NCBI RefSeq assembly: GCF_900292015.1
Contig: NZ_LR130759.1
Span: 2,976,001 to 3,040,000, forward strand
DNA from: Mycobacterium basiliense
GTDB lineage: Bacteria > Actinomycetota > Actinomycetes > Mycobacteriales > Mycobacteriaceae
Length of the DNA stretch: 64,000 nucleotides
Direction: 5' to 3'
A program made the position numbers and the translations under genes. Shown here piece after piece: positions 43,610 to 52,149 of this stretch. The number at the start of each line of letters is the position of its first letter. Position 1 is the first letter of the stretch. The notes under the pieces were generated by a model. It was not told the origin of the DNA, did no database searches, and saw only the letters and a list, made by a program, of their open reading frames with translations.

Positions 43610-44248
43610 TCAGATCAAGCGCTCAACGGGCTGTTGCTCGCCACGCTCCTCGCGCTCGTCCTCGTCGGCGGGTTCGGTGGCCGACACCAAACCCGGCTTG
43701 GAGGCACCACCTGCCGGTGCGCCCGCGCCCATGCCGGTACCCGCCGGGGCGGCACCACTCATCGCCGACGATCCGGCGTTGGCCGCGGCCGAGGCCATCG
43801 GAGACGACGACGCTTCAACGAACTGCGACGCCAGCGGCGTGGCGCGCGGCGCCAAAGTTTCTGCCGGAGCTACCGCCCGCATCATGCCTGCACCGACGGT
43901 CGCCCCGGAGCCACCGGCCGCGGCCGGATTGGACATCGCGGCGCCTCGGAAAGTCAATGCCTCCGCAGCGTTATCGTCCGCGTCTCCGTACATACGGGCG
44001 ATGTCGGTCAGCGCGCTGCCGGTCCGCATCAACTCTTCTTGAGCCGCCGCGTTGGAAGCCAAAACGGAGGCGGCCTCCTGCGCGAATGCCATGACGGCCT
44101 GCGCGGAGACCTCTTCGCCCCCAGCGGGGATCAGCCCGGTCAACACCGACATCGCCGCGGTGGTGCCCGCGCTCATACCCTGGGTACCGATGTCGACCAA
44201 CTGAGAACCAATGTCGCCTGCCGCCGGGTCGTGTGACATGGTGTCCAT
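43610..44248 (-). CDS. PE35-like PE-family protein with C-terminal extension
   Basis: The first roughly 95 of 212 residues closely resemble PE35 (Rv3872): MSHDPAAGDIGSQLVD, GTTAAMSVLTGLIPAGGEEV and SAQAVMAFAQEAASVLASNA. YGDAD provides the YxxxD/E type VII secretion signal at residues about 88-92. A Gly/Ala/Pro-rich linker and an acidic-basic tail (ADEDEREERGEQQ) follow, which PE35 itself lacks. Export through an ESX system as a partner of a PPE or EspC-type protein is expected, but no PPE or esx gene lies nearby. AGGAG precedes the ATG. Confidence 0.82.
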   Translation of the reverse strand: MDTMSHDPAAGDIGSQLVDIGTQGMSAGTTAAMSVLTGLIPAGGEEVSAQAVMAFAQEAASVLASNAAAQEELMRTGSALTDIARMYGDADDNAAEALTFRGAAMSNPAAAGGSGATVGAGMMRAVAPAETLAPRATPLASQFVEASSSPMASAAANAGSSAMSGAAPAGTGMGAGAPAGGASKPGLVSATEPADEDEREERGEQQPVERLI

Positions 44249-44871
44249 TTGCCTGCTGCTCCTGTGTGTTTGTCCGCGGGCACAACCCTCGGTGATAACG
44301 CCTAGCGATCCAACGACCAGCGGGCCCGTGGCGCGTCTGCCGCCGCAAACTCGGTCCAGCTGGGCTGGACGATTGCTCAATTCTACCGGCCTACCGGCGC
44401 CCAGCCAGCAGCTTTTCTCGAACGGGTAGTAACTAGGGGCCTGACCAGGCAAACCTCACCACATCGCACCGGCCGTTGTGAGGATGCCCGCCGGCAACGG
44501 CGTTTGTGACGCACGCCACATCGGTTTGCCTCGGCTGCACTCGGGGGGGTGAGCACAATGCGGAAACCACGACGTCGTCGTTTCCCCGACCGTTTGCCTA
44601 AACGCCCGACAGAAATACCGCGAGGTAAATTCGGCGGCGTCGGAGCCGAATACATTCGCCCATTTCTGCCATTTGCTGCAGCGCACATATTCGGCGAATT
44701 TGGAGGCAAGAAATAGGCCCGTCGGCACAACGGCCGATCCTGGATTGCCCCGGCTTCCCCGCGACCGGGTGCCCAAATCGCGAATCGCGGTCGGCGAAGC
44801 GCCAGCGGGCGTTCGAGTAGCTTGACTTTCAGACGAGCGTGGAAACGCGGCGTCGGAGGGCAACTGAGAGG
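44249..44871. other. Intergenic region between PE35-like and enoyl-CoA hydratase genes
   Basis: About 620 bases separate these divergent genes. The segment from about 44570 to 44715 is unusually rich in A+T for this window and holds a 52-codon open frame (44558-44716). Otherwise no gene is supported. Confidence 0.45.
44558..44716 (+). CDS. Possible 52-residue basic peptide
   Basis: ATG at 44558 opens 52 codons to a TAG at 44714. The product starts with MRKPRRRRFPDRLPKRP and ends GEFGGKK, with a hydrophobic YIRPFLPFAAAHIF between. A G-run lies about 9 nt upstream, and an in-frame GTG at 44549 is possible. Codon use (AAA, ATA, CGA) is unlike neighbours. It may be spurious. Confidence 0.25.
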   Translation: MRKPRRRRFPDRLPKRPTEIPRGKFGGVGAEYIRPFLPFAAAHIFGEFGGKK

Positions 44872-45756
44872 ATGTACAGCAGCATGGAGGAAGCCACTTG
44901 CGGCGAAGATCTAGAAGGTGAGATTAGCCGCTTGATGCTCAGCCAACCGCCCGCCCGGGAGATCGTTGACCGCGTTGCGCTGCAACGCCATCGAAAAATC
45001 GCGATCGTTACGCTAAGTCATCCGCAGGCGCAGAATGCCCTGCATTCGGCAAGCTGGCGACGGCTAAGACAGCTGCTGGACGAGCTTGCGGGCGAGTCAA
45101 GCCTGAGGGCGATCATATTGCGCGGCGCCGGCGACAAGGCGTTCGCCGCGGGCGCGGACATCAAAGAGTTCCCTGATACGCGGATGACCGCCGAAGACGC
45201 CACCAACTACAACGAGTCCCTCGCGGCATGCCTGCGCGCCCTGGCCGCGATACCGGTACCGGTCGTCGCGGCGGTCCGTGGACTTGCCGTCGGTGGTGGT
45301 TGTGAACTGGTCACCGCCTGCGATGTCGCCATCGCGGCCGATGATGCACGTTTCGGTATCCCGCTGGGCAAGCTTGGTGTCATCCTTGGCTTCCCCGAAG
45401 CCGAGGCGGTCGCGCGCCGGATCGGTCCCGCCGCTTTAAAGTATCTGTTGTTCAGTGGAGATCTGATCGACGCAAACGACGCTCTACGTTGGGGCTTGGT
45501 GCAAAAGGTTGTCACCGTAGAGCAGTTGGCGGACGCCACCGCCATACTTGTCGGACAGATCTGCCGGCAATCGGCGGTAACAATGCGCACATCGAAAGTG
45601 GTCGCCAACATGTGCGGTCGAGCGCTAACCGGCTCTGATACCGATGCGCTGATCCGCTTCAGTGTCGAAGCCTACGAAGGGGCGGACCTGCGGGAAGGAG
45701 TAAAGGCCTTCGCCGAGGGACGCGTACCCGTATTCGATGACGGTGACGTGGGCTGA
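44872..45756 (+). CDS. Enoyl-CoA hydratase/isomerase family protein
   Basis: The protein has 294 residues with a roughly 40-residue N-terminal extension before the crotonase fold. KAFAAGADIKEF gives the CoA/oxyanion loop and LAVGGGCELVTACDVAIA the first catalytic Glu position. The second position, normally PE, reads FGIPLGKLGV, so one Glu is absent and the reaction may be isomerisation or another crotonase-type step. The ATG at 44872 has GGAGGG about 11 nt upstream; 44884 is an alternative. The amidase gene follows on the same strand. Confidence 0.83.
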   Translation: MYSSMEEATCGEDLEGEISRLMLSQPPAREIVDRVALQRHRKIAIVTLSHPQAQNALHSASWRRLRQLLDELAGESSLRAIILRGAGDKAFAAGADIKEFPDTRMTAEDATNYNESLAACLRALAAIPVPVVAAVRGLAVGGGCELVTACDVAIAADDARFGIPLGKLGVILGFPEAEAVARRIGPAALKYLLFSGDLIDANDALRWGLVQKVVTVEQLADATAILVGQICRQSAVTMRTSKVVANMCGRALTGSDTDALIRFSVEAYEGADLREGVKAFAEGRVPVFDDGDVG

Positions 45757-45873
45757 GATGTCCGTACTGGACGGCACGCGTGTCCTGGAGTCGGCCCGGT
45801 TGCCCGCTCCGCGCACGTTGAAACGTCGCGGGCGGTCCGGTACCGCACCGCCGGCGGGCAGACAAGCGGTGCA

Positions 45874-47322
45874 ATGGGTTACGGTGCGCTAAGCGATATG
45901 GCGCAACACCGTGATGAGCTCTGGAAAGACGAACTCTGGAAACTCGAACTGACCGAAGTCGCCGAACTGATTCGCACGCGGCAACTCACATCAGAACAAG
46001 TGACCGAATCCACGCTTCGCCGAATTGAGAAGTTCGACAGTCAACTGAAAAGCTACGCCTGGGTGATGTCGGACTCAGCGCTAGCGGCGGCGCGGACCGC
46101 CGACGCCGAGATAGCCCGAGAGCACTACCGGGGTGTCCTGCACGGTGTGCCGATCGGTGTGAAAGATCTCTGCTACACGATGGACGCTCCGACCGCGGCT
46201 GGCACCACGATTCTTCATGAATTTCGACCGCAATACGATGCCACCGTCGTGGCCAGACTGCGCGCTGCCGGCGCGGTGATCACCGGCAAGTTAGCCATGA
46301 CGGAGGGTGCCTATCTCGGCTACCACCCGAGCCTTCCGGTGCCGGTCAATCCCTGGGATGCGGCAACGTGGGCGGGAGTGTCCTCGAGTGGCTGCGGGGT
46401 GGCCACGGCGGCGGGACTATGTTTTGGCTCGATCGCGTCGGACACCGGGGGATCGATCCGATTTCCGACCAGCGTGTGCGGCCTCACCGGGATCAAGCCG
46501 ACATGGGGGCGGGTTAGCCGACACGGCATCATCGAGCTTGCAGCCAGTTTCGACCACGTCGGACCCATTGCTCGAAGCGCCAGGGATGCGGCGGCGTTGC
46601 TCACGGTCATGGCGGGATCGGACGTCAACGATCCGACGTCGTCGGTAGAGCCCGTGCCGAACTATGCCGCGAACCTCGCTTTGACACAGATGCCGCGCGT
46701 CGGCGTGGACTGGCCGAAAGTGGCGGCCTTCGACCAGGACACGAATGCGATGATGGTCGACGTCATCGAGACGCTCGACAGCATGGGGTGGCCCGTCGTC
46801 GAAATCGAGTTGCCCGCGCTTGATCCGATCGTGCAAGCGTTCGGGAAGTTGCGCTCGGTCGAGACGGCCATCGCACACGCCGACACCTATCCGGCGTATG
46901 CCGACCAATACGGGCCAACGCTGCGTCAGCTCATCGACACCGGGCGAAAGTTGGGTGCGGTAGAACACCAGGCGCTGGTCAAGCAGCGGCTGGCATTCAC
47001 CGAATCGCTGCGCCGAGTGTTCCACGACGTGGATATCGTGGTGCTGCCCAGCTCCGGTCTGGCATCGCCGACCCTGGAAACCATGCGGGGGCTAGGACAC
47101 GACCCACAGCTGATCGCCAGATTGGCGGCACCGACCGCGCCTTTCAACGCAAGCGGCAACCCCACGATCTGTCTGCCCGCCGGCGCCACGCCGCGGGGTA
47201 CCCCGCTCGGCGTGCAGTTCATCGGCCGGAAGTTCGCCGAGCAGTTCCTGGTACAAGCCGGGCACGCATTTCAGCAAGTCACAACCTTCCATCGCCGCCG
47301 TCCACCGTTGCGGGGTTGCTAG
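45874..47322 (+). CDS. Amidase (amidase signature family)
   Basis: This 482-residue amidase-signature enzyme has the catalytic Lys in GVPIGVKDLCYT and the cis-Ser in AGVSSSGCGVATAAG. The nucleophilic Ser is in SIASDTGGSIRFPTSVCGL, giving the Ser-cisSer-Lys triad. It hydrolyses an amide to acid and ammonia in the cytosol; the substrate is not predictable. Two starts are possible (45874 and 45898), neither with a clear ribosome site. It follows the enoyl-CoA hydratase by 117 bases. Confidence 0.88.
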   Translation: MGYGALSDMAQHRDELWKDELWKLELTEVAELIRTRQLTSEQVTESTLRRIEKFDSQLKSYAWVMSDSALAAARTADAEIAREHYRGVLHGVPIGVKDLCYTMDAPTAAGTTILHEFRPQYDATVVARLRAAGAVITGKLAMTEGAYLGYHPSLPVPVNPWDAATWAGVSSSGCGVATAAGLCFGSIASDTGGSIRFPTSVCGLTGIKPTWGRVSRHGIIELAASFDHVGPIARSARDAAALLTVMAGSDVNDPTSSVEPVPNYAANLALTQMPRVGVDWPKVAAFDQDTNAMMVDVIETLDSMGWPVVEIELPALDPIVQAFGKLRSVETAIAHADTYPAYADQYGPTLRQLIDTGRKLGAVEHQALVKQRLAFTESLRRVFHDVDIVVLPSSGLASPTLETMRGLGHDPQLIARLAAPTAPFNASGNPTICLPAGATPRGTPLGVQFIGRKFAEQFLVQAGHAFQQVTTFHRRRPPLRGC

Positions 47323-47486
47323 CGCAGGAAGCTATCTACCGGCCGCCCGCCACCGAGGCGCGAAGGCCCACGGCCATCGGGTCACGCCGCAGCGCATCAT
47401 GGCGCTGATGGGCGCGAAGTTTTCGGGCCCGCGCCGCCCTGTCCGCCCGTGATTGCAGGCGGAACCCATCATCGGACAGTTGCCCG

Positions 47487-47780
47487 TCATTTCGCCTTGA
47501 TTGCTCCGGACGCAAAGTAGCCATCGTTTCCGCCATGGCCGGACGTCCACGCCACCAAAAATCCCTCGAAAATGACTACGGCGACGATGAATACGACGCC
47601 AGCGATGATTCCCACCCACACCGCAACTTGAGTCAGTCGGCTGGGCCGGCCCGGGCGTGCGTCGCACCGCGGTGGATCCGTTGCGGTCGGATCGGATGCG
47701 GTTTCCGGCGATTCGCTCGCTTGAGCGCCGGCGCACCGGAACCACGCGCCGGCCGCCAACCCGGGTACGGCAGCCGGCAT
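47487..47780 (-). CDS. Small single-pass membrane protein
   Basis: This 97-residue protein has a Pro/Ala/Thr-rich N-terminus and one strong membrane helix (LTQVAVWVGIIAGVVFIVAV). A short Gly-rich tail (SGHGGNDG) follows, a layout common to small mycobacterial envelope proteins. The start at 47780 is 12 bases from the divergent epimerase-type gene. It could be shorter. Function unknown. Confidence 0.6.
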   Translation of the reverse strand: MPAAVPGLAAGAWFRCAGAQASESPETASDPTATDPPRCDARPGRPSRLTQVAVWVGIIAGVVFIVAVVIFEGFLVAWTSGHGGNDGYFASGAIKAK

Positions 47781-47792
47781 ACCATCACCGTT

Positions 47793-48695
47793 ATGCGCGA
47801 TTCGAAGATCCTGATCGCGGGCGTGACCGGGCAGGTCGCCACGCCCGTCGCCCAGGCGCTAGCGGCCAACAATGAGGTCTGGGGCATTGCTCGCTTCACC
47901 GACGCCGCCGCGCGCGCCGGCCTTGAGCAAATGGGTGTTCGTTGCCAAACGGTCAACCTGGCAGCCGCCGACTTCACCGGGGTTCCGTCCGATTTCGACT
48001 ACGTGCTCAACTTTGCGGTGGCCAAGAGCGGTCACTGGCACCGGGATCTCGAGGCAAACGCCGAGTCTGTTGGCCTGCTGATGGCGCACTGCCGCGAGGT
48101 GCGGGCTTTCCTGCATTGCTCGTCAGCGGCCGTCTACGATCCGCCGGGCGACGATCTGCGAACCGAGCGGACCGCACTCGGCGACAACCACAAGCTGCTG
48201 TTCCCGACCTATTCGATCGCCAAGATCGCCGGGGAGGTTGTTGCGCGGTCAATGGCACGTGTTCTGCAGGTACCGACCACTATCGCCCGTCTCAACGTCC
48301 CCTACGGCGACAACGGCGGATGGCCGTACTTCCACATGGAGATGATGCTGGCCGGCATGCCGATCCCGGTTCCGCCGGGCGGACCGGCACGCTATAACCC
48401 AATCCACCAGGACGACATCATTGCCACCATCCCCAAACTGCTTGAAATTGCCTCGGTTCCGGCGATCACGCTCAACTGGGCCGGTGACCAGATTGTCAGC
48501 ATTCAACAGTGGTGTACCTACCTGGGTGCGCTGATCGGCACCGCGCCAGAGTTCGCCGAGAGCGGTGAAGCGTTGCGCGCTAATCCCGTTGACGTCAGCC
48601 GCATGCACGAACTCATCGGCGGCACCACGGTGGATTGGCAGGACGGGCTGCGGCGAATGGTAGCCACGTTCCACCCGGAGTCGATGGAAGGCTAG
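47793..48695 (+). CDS. NAD-dependent epimerase/dehydratase family protein (extended SDR)
   Basis: This 300-residue extended SDR has the nucleotide motif IAGVTGQVATPVAQAL at the N-terminus. HCSSAAVY and YSIAKIAGEV give the Ser and the YxxxK pair. RLNVPYGDNGGWP and PIHQDDI are typical sugar-nucleotide epimerase/dehydratase features. The true substrate may be a nucleotide sugar or a steroid-like alcohol. No ribosome site is evident before the ATG, so leaderless initiation is likely; the open frame upstream overlaps the divergent membrane-protein gene. Confidence 0.85.
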   Translation: MRDSKILIAGVTGQVATPVAQALAANNEVWGIARFTDAAARAGLEQMGVRCQTVNLAAADFTGVPSDFDYVLNFAVAKSGHWHRDLEANAESVGLLMAHCREVRAFLHCSSAAVYDPPGDDLRTERTALGDNHKLLFPTYSIAKIAGEVVARSMARVLQVPTTIARLNVPYGDNGGWPYFHMEMMLAGMPIPVPPGGPARYNPIHQDDIIATIPKLLEIASVPAITLNWAGDQIVSIQQWCTYLGALIGTAPEFAESGEALRANPVDVSRMHELIGGTTVDWQDGLRRMVATFHPESMEG

Positions 48696-48708
48696 TGAAA
48701 CCCGGCGG

Positions 48709-49530
48709 TCACAGATGCGCCAGCAGTCGTTCGGCAAAGGCCTCGGGGTGTTCCCGATGCATGAAGTGCCCACCTTGGACTTCCTCGACGATGTATTCGT
48801 TCTCGAACATCCGGGCGGCGCCACGATAGTCCGACGGCGCGACAATGGGATCGTCAAGCCCGGCAAACACTATTGTGGGCACCGTGATCCGCGCCTTGAG
48901 TGAGGCCGAAGGGATGGGGGAGAGCCTGCGGTAATAGCCGAACGCGGCATTCAGACTCGCCGGGTTGGCGAAGGTCGCCCGGACGGCGTCGAACTCACTG
49001 GGATCAGGATGCCAGGTCGGCGACCAACGTCGATAGATAGCCGGAAGTGCTGCAAAGTCATTACGCGCAAACCGCTTCGGCGCACCGGGCAGCTTATAGG
49101 CCGCGAAATGACGGACGCCCCAAAGCTTCTTCAGTGAAGGTCTGACCGCCGCTGGGTGCGGAATTCCGATGACGAAGAGCTTGGTCACCCGGTCCGGACG
49201 AAGTGTCGCCGCACCGTAGGCCGCCGACGCACCCCAATCGTGCCCGATGACGACAGCATCACGCGCATCGAGCGCCTCGATCAGCGCAAGAACATCGCGC
49301 GTCAGGGTCTCTTGGTCAGGGTCGCGGTCTGGCACCGCGCTCGGCTGGTAGCCGCGCAGGAACGGGCTGACCGCGCGGTAGCCCTTCGCCGCGATGCGCG
49401 GACGAAGATCATCCCACGAGTGCGCCGTGTCCGGGAACCCGTGCAACAAGAGCACCAGCGGTCCGCAGCCCTCGGCCAGATAGCCGAACTTGAGTCCATT
49501 CGCGTCGACAAATTGCGTCGCACCAGCCAT
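48709..49530 (-). CDS. Alpha/beta hydrolase, epoxide hydrolase-like
   Basis: The 273-residue alpha/beta hydrolase has LLLHGFPDTAHSWDDLRP (HGxP oxyanion motif) and VIGHDWGASAAYGAA with an Asp nucleophile. GGHFMHREHPEAF supplies the catalytic His. The Asp nucleophile points to epoxide hydrolase or dehalogenase chemistry rather than esterase. It is convergent with the epimerase-family gene, 13 bases apart. Substrate unknown. Confidence 0.85.
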   Translation of the reverse strand: MAGATQFVDANGLKFGYLAEGCGPLVLLLHGFPDTAHSWDDLRPRIAAKGYRAVSPFLRGYQPSAVPDRDPDQETLTRDVLALIEALDARDAVVIGHDWGASAAYGAATLRPDRVTKLFVIGIPHPAAVRPSLKKLWGVRHFAAYKLPGAPKRFARNDFAALPAIYRRWSPTWHPDPSEFDAVRATFANPASLNAAFGYYRRLSPIPSASLKARITVPTIVFAGLDDPIVAPSDYRGAARMFENEYIVEEVQGGHFMHREHPEAFAERLLAHL

Positions 49531-49808
49531 GGCTTGGGGACCCTACGCCATTGGAGCCATGGGGGCCACTGTGCATAGACAGATAAGCCTCGCCGGCGCA
49601 AGACGCCCGGAGGGCAACCGCCGCGGGTTCGGCCCACCCGGACGCTACCGACGCTTCGCGGATGTCGACGAAATCTATTGCTAATCCACGGTGACAGGAG
49701 ATCGCTGTGTCGGTCGGCTTTGCCGTCGCATCATCGCGATAGTGTTACGCCGGCAACCCCGGTGGTGATGCGGATGCCGCACAGGCCGGCCCGCGAGGAG
49801 GAGTACTA

Positions 49809-50630
49809 ATGGAATCGGTGGCCGCGCAGCCCAGCGTGCGCGGCCAGCCTTGGCCGTATCTGGTAGGCGCTATCGCTCTCGCGGTACTAGCCGCTTGCGG
49901 TCTGGTATTGCTGGTAACGGCACCACCTTCGAATTCCGGATCGATGAACCTGGCGACGCGATCCAACTGGGCGCTGGCGACAACCCTGCCGGCCAGCGCC
50001 GACTTTCCGGCCGATTGGGGCTATTCGTTGACCGGGCGGTTGCAGCGCGCGTCGCCCGCAGACTCGGCAATGCTGAGTGCCCCGCCCAATGCGGGCCCGG
50101 CGCCGCACTACGAGCCGGTCGCGTGCGGCAGCATCCCGAGGATTCTTGACCATTCCGGCGACGCGCTGGCCGCATACGTGCAAGTCGACCGATATGCCCA
50201 ACTGTTTGTGCAGGATGCGCCCGCGGCGTATTTCGCCGCAACCGGGGAAGGTCGTGAGCACGGGCCCAATGCTCGTTTCGCCATCTGGGTCGTCCCGGAC
50301 GCTTCAACCCGGATCACGAATTACGTTGACTGGCTTAGCCATTGCTCCTCCTACCAAGTTACTAATTACTTTCTCGACGGCCAGGCCAAAAACCGTCGGT
50401 CCGTTACCGCTCAGGTCGAAGAACGCTTCGCCACGGGCGCCGACGCTGCGGTGGCAGTCTCCCGAACGTTCACCACCGCCAGCAGCCGCGACCCTGCATT
50501 GACCTACCACGTCATGTATTACGCGGTGCGCGGCGTGCTCCTGGAATGCACCATCTACCTGGAGGGCAGCGACCTCAATCTGGTGCACACGCTGGCCACC
50601 CAAACGATGCATCGGTTACGGGCACTATGA
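49809..50630 (+). CDS. Membrane-anchored exported hypothetical protein (first of a pair)
   Basis: This 273-residue protein has one N-terminal membrane segment (YLVGAIALAVLAACGLVLLV), which may be a signal anchor or, at LAAC, a lipobox. The exported domain has DFPADWGYSLTGRLQ, a Cys in VACGSIPRI and a second in SHCSSYQV. The pattern resembles mycobacterial exported sensor-like domains (PknH/DUF5642-like), which is tentative. The downstream gene overlaps it by 4 bases and encodes a similar protein. Confidence 0.7.
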   Translation: MESVAAQPSVRGQPWPYLVGAIALAVLAACGLVLLVTAPPSNSGSMNLATRSNWALATTLPASADFPADWGYSLTGRLQRASPADSAMLSAPPNAGPAPHYEPVACGSIPRILDHSGDALAAYVQVDRYAQLFVQDAPAAYFAATGEGREHGPNARFAIWVVPDASTRITNYVDWLSHCSSYQVTNYFLDGQAKNRRSVTAQVEERFATGADAAVAVSRTFTTASSRDPALTYHVMYYAVRGVLLECTIYLEGSDLNLVHTLATQTMHRLRAL

Positions 50631-51376
50631 ACAATCCTTCACCACGTTGGCCATGGATGTTCGCCGCCGCGCTGTGCGTGCTGGCAACCGCGGCGGTCCT
50701 GATCACCGCCCCCGCCGTACTCGGCATTTGGCATCGCGGCGTCTCACACGCGGTCCCGCCGACCCCGAAGCTGGCCACATTGAGTGACCGGCAATTGTCG
50801 AAGCTGCTACCCCAGCAAGGCGAGTTCCCGTCTACCTGGACGGTCAGCGATATCAAAGAGCTCTCGGAAACGTTCGGCTACTTTCGATATCAGGTGTCCG
50901 ACGAGGGCCTCGGCATCAGTCCTGTCGAATGCTTCGGGGTGGTGGGCGTGGCGTCCACCGGCGCTTTCGACGCCGCCGAAGTGTTCGGACACGACCCCGC
51001 TGATCCGCCGGAAGTCGCCGACCGTCGAGACGTCCGCCTGACGATCGGCCGCGAATTCGAATCGGGCGGATTCGACGCCTTCATCAGCCTGGTCTCGCGG
51101 TGCCTGCGATTCAGCAGCGCCGGCGCCGGTTCCTATGCGGTCAACATTCTCGAAGACTCTCGCCCGGTCGGCGGACCCCAACGATTCCGCTACTCGGTCA
51201 CCACCACGATCAGCGGCGAACCCGCGGACGCGACCCGGATCGATTACTACGCGTACGCACGTACTTCGGGTCTTGTCCTAACCGGTACCGCCAGCAGTGG
51301 ACACCAAGAAACCTTCGACACGCTCTTCGACAACGCATTGTGCCGGATCTCACGCCGCGCGCTGGCCAATCCTTGA
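50627..51376 (+). CDS. Membrane-anchored exported hypothetical protein (second of a pair)
   Basis: The 249-residue protein has an N-terminal membrane segment (MFAAALCVLATAAVLITAP). Its exported domain shows the same order as its neighbour: LSKLLPQQGEFPSTW, a Cys in PVECFGVVG, and a second in SLVSRCLRF. It is probably a tandem-duplicated paralogue of the preceding gene, expressed by translational coupling through the ATGA overlap. Function unknown; a cell-envelope location is expected. Confidence 0.7.
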   Translation: MNNPSPRWPWMFAAALCVLATAAVLITAPAVLGIWHRGVSHAVPPTPKLATLSDRQLSKLLPQQGEFPSTWTVSDIKELSETFGYFRYQVSDEGLGISPVECFGVVGVASTGAFDAAEVFGHDPADPPEVADRRDVRLTIGREFESGGFDAFISLVSRCLRFSSAGAGSYAVNILEDSRPVGGPQRFRYSVTTTISGEPADATRIDYYAYARTSGLVLTGTASSGHQETFDTLFDNALCRISRRALANP

Positions 51377-51400
51377 GCCCTGGCGGTCAGCGTGCAGTTA

Positions 51401-51672
51401 TCAATCCTGATTAGCGCCGGATCCCTGGAAGTAACGACGCACGCATCCGGTAGCCGCGACCGCCGCCGCGGTGCCGATCACGGCCCACAGCACAAATTGG
51501 ACGGCCATCGCGCCCAGGTACCAGCCGAAGGTCATCGAGATATAGATCAACCAGATCAGCCGGAAGAACGACCACGCCGGCCACCAGACCACAGCTGATT
51601 CCGATCGCCAGGCTGGGTTGGGGATCGATGCGGCGGAGCTTTTCTTCGATACTGGCCGGGACGATGTTCACT
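51401..51672 (-). pseudogene. Small membrane protein gene, apparently frameshifted
   Basis: On the minus strand a GTG at 51672 opens NIVPASIEEKLRRIDPQPSL. The hydrophobic continuation (WSFFRLIWLIYISMTFGWYL and AVQFVLWAVIGTAAAVAA) lies in a different frame from about 51597 to a stop at 51401. Joining them needs one frameshift. Alternatively only the 63-residue hydrophobic part (51401-51592) is translated. No family recognised. Confidence 0.4.
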
Positions 51673-51812
51673 TGCTCTGTTCCATTCGTGCAGCGCCGCC
51701 TCGCTGGCAGCGTCGTTGCCGCGAGTACAGACCCGCCGGCCGGCTACCGATCACAAAAGGGACCACGACGCGGCCCGCGCGTCAAAGGAACCGCCATGCG
51801 GCGTCTCTAGCG

Positions 51813-52082
51813 CTACGCCAGGAAGGCACCGGCCGATGTGATCACGTCTCCGGCGGCCACATCGCTCTTGGTGAGCCTCGAGAAGAGCAGGCCAACGTTG
51901 TCCCCGGCCCGCACCGTCTGCAGCTTTTTGCGGAATGCCTCGATGGCGTCCACCCGCACGTTTGGCCCGTCGTTGATCCGCACCTCGCCTCCGACGCTCA
52001 ACTCCCCGTATTCCACCCGGCCGGTGGCCACGATGCCTCGACCGCGGATGAAGAAAACGTCCTGCACAGTCATGCGAAACAT
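51813..52082 (-). CDS. EF-Tu domain 2-like small protein
   Basis: This small protein of about 89 residues consists of little more than an EF-Tu/EF-G domain-2 beta barrel: MTVQDVFFIRGRGIVATGRV, LSVGGEVRI, KLQTVRAGDNVGLLFSRL and DVAAGDVITSA. There is no GTPase domain, and none is encoded next to it on this strand. Starts at 52082 or 52073 are possible; the frame is open to 52142 near the divergent cyclase gene. It may bind tRNA or a partner in isolation, or be a relic of a larger gene. Short stand-alone copies occur in other actinobacteria, to my memory. Confidence 0.6.
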   Translation of the reverse strand: MFRMTVQDVFFIRGRGIVATGRVEYGELSVGGEVRINDGPNVRVDAIEAFRKKLQTVRAGDNVGLLFSRLTKSDVAAGDVITSAGAFLA

Positions 52083-52149
52083 GTGCGGCACGCTACTCGC
52101 CCAATCCGATGTCGCCCCCGAGGTTGGCCCAAAATGCCACACTAATCAC

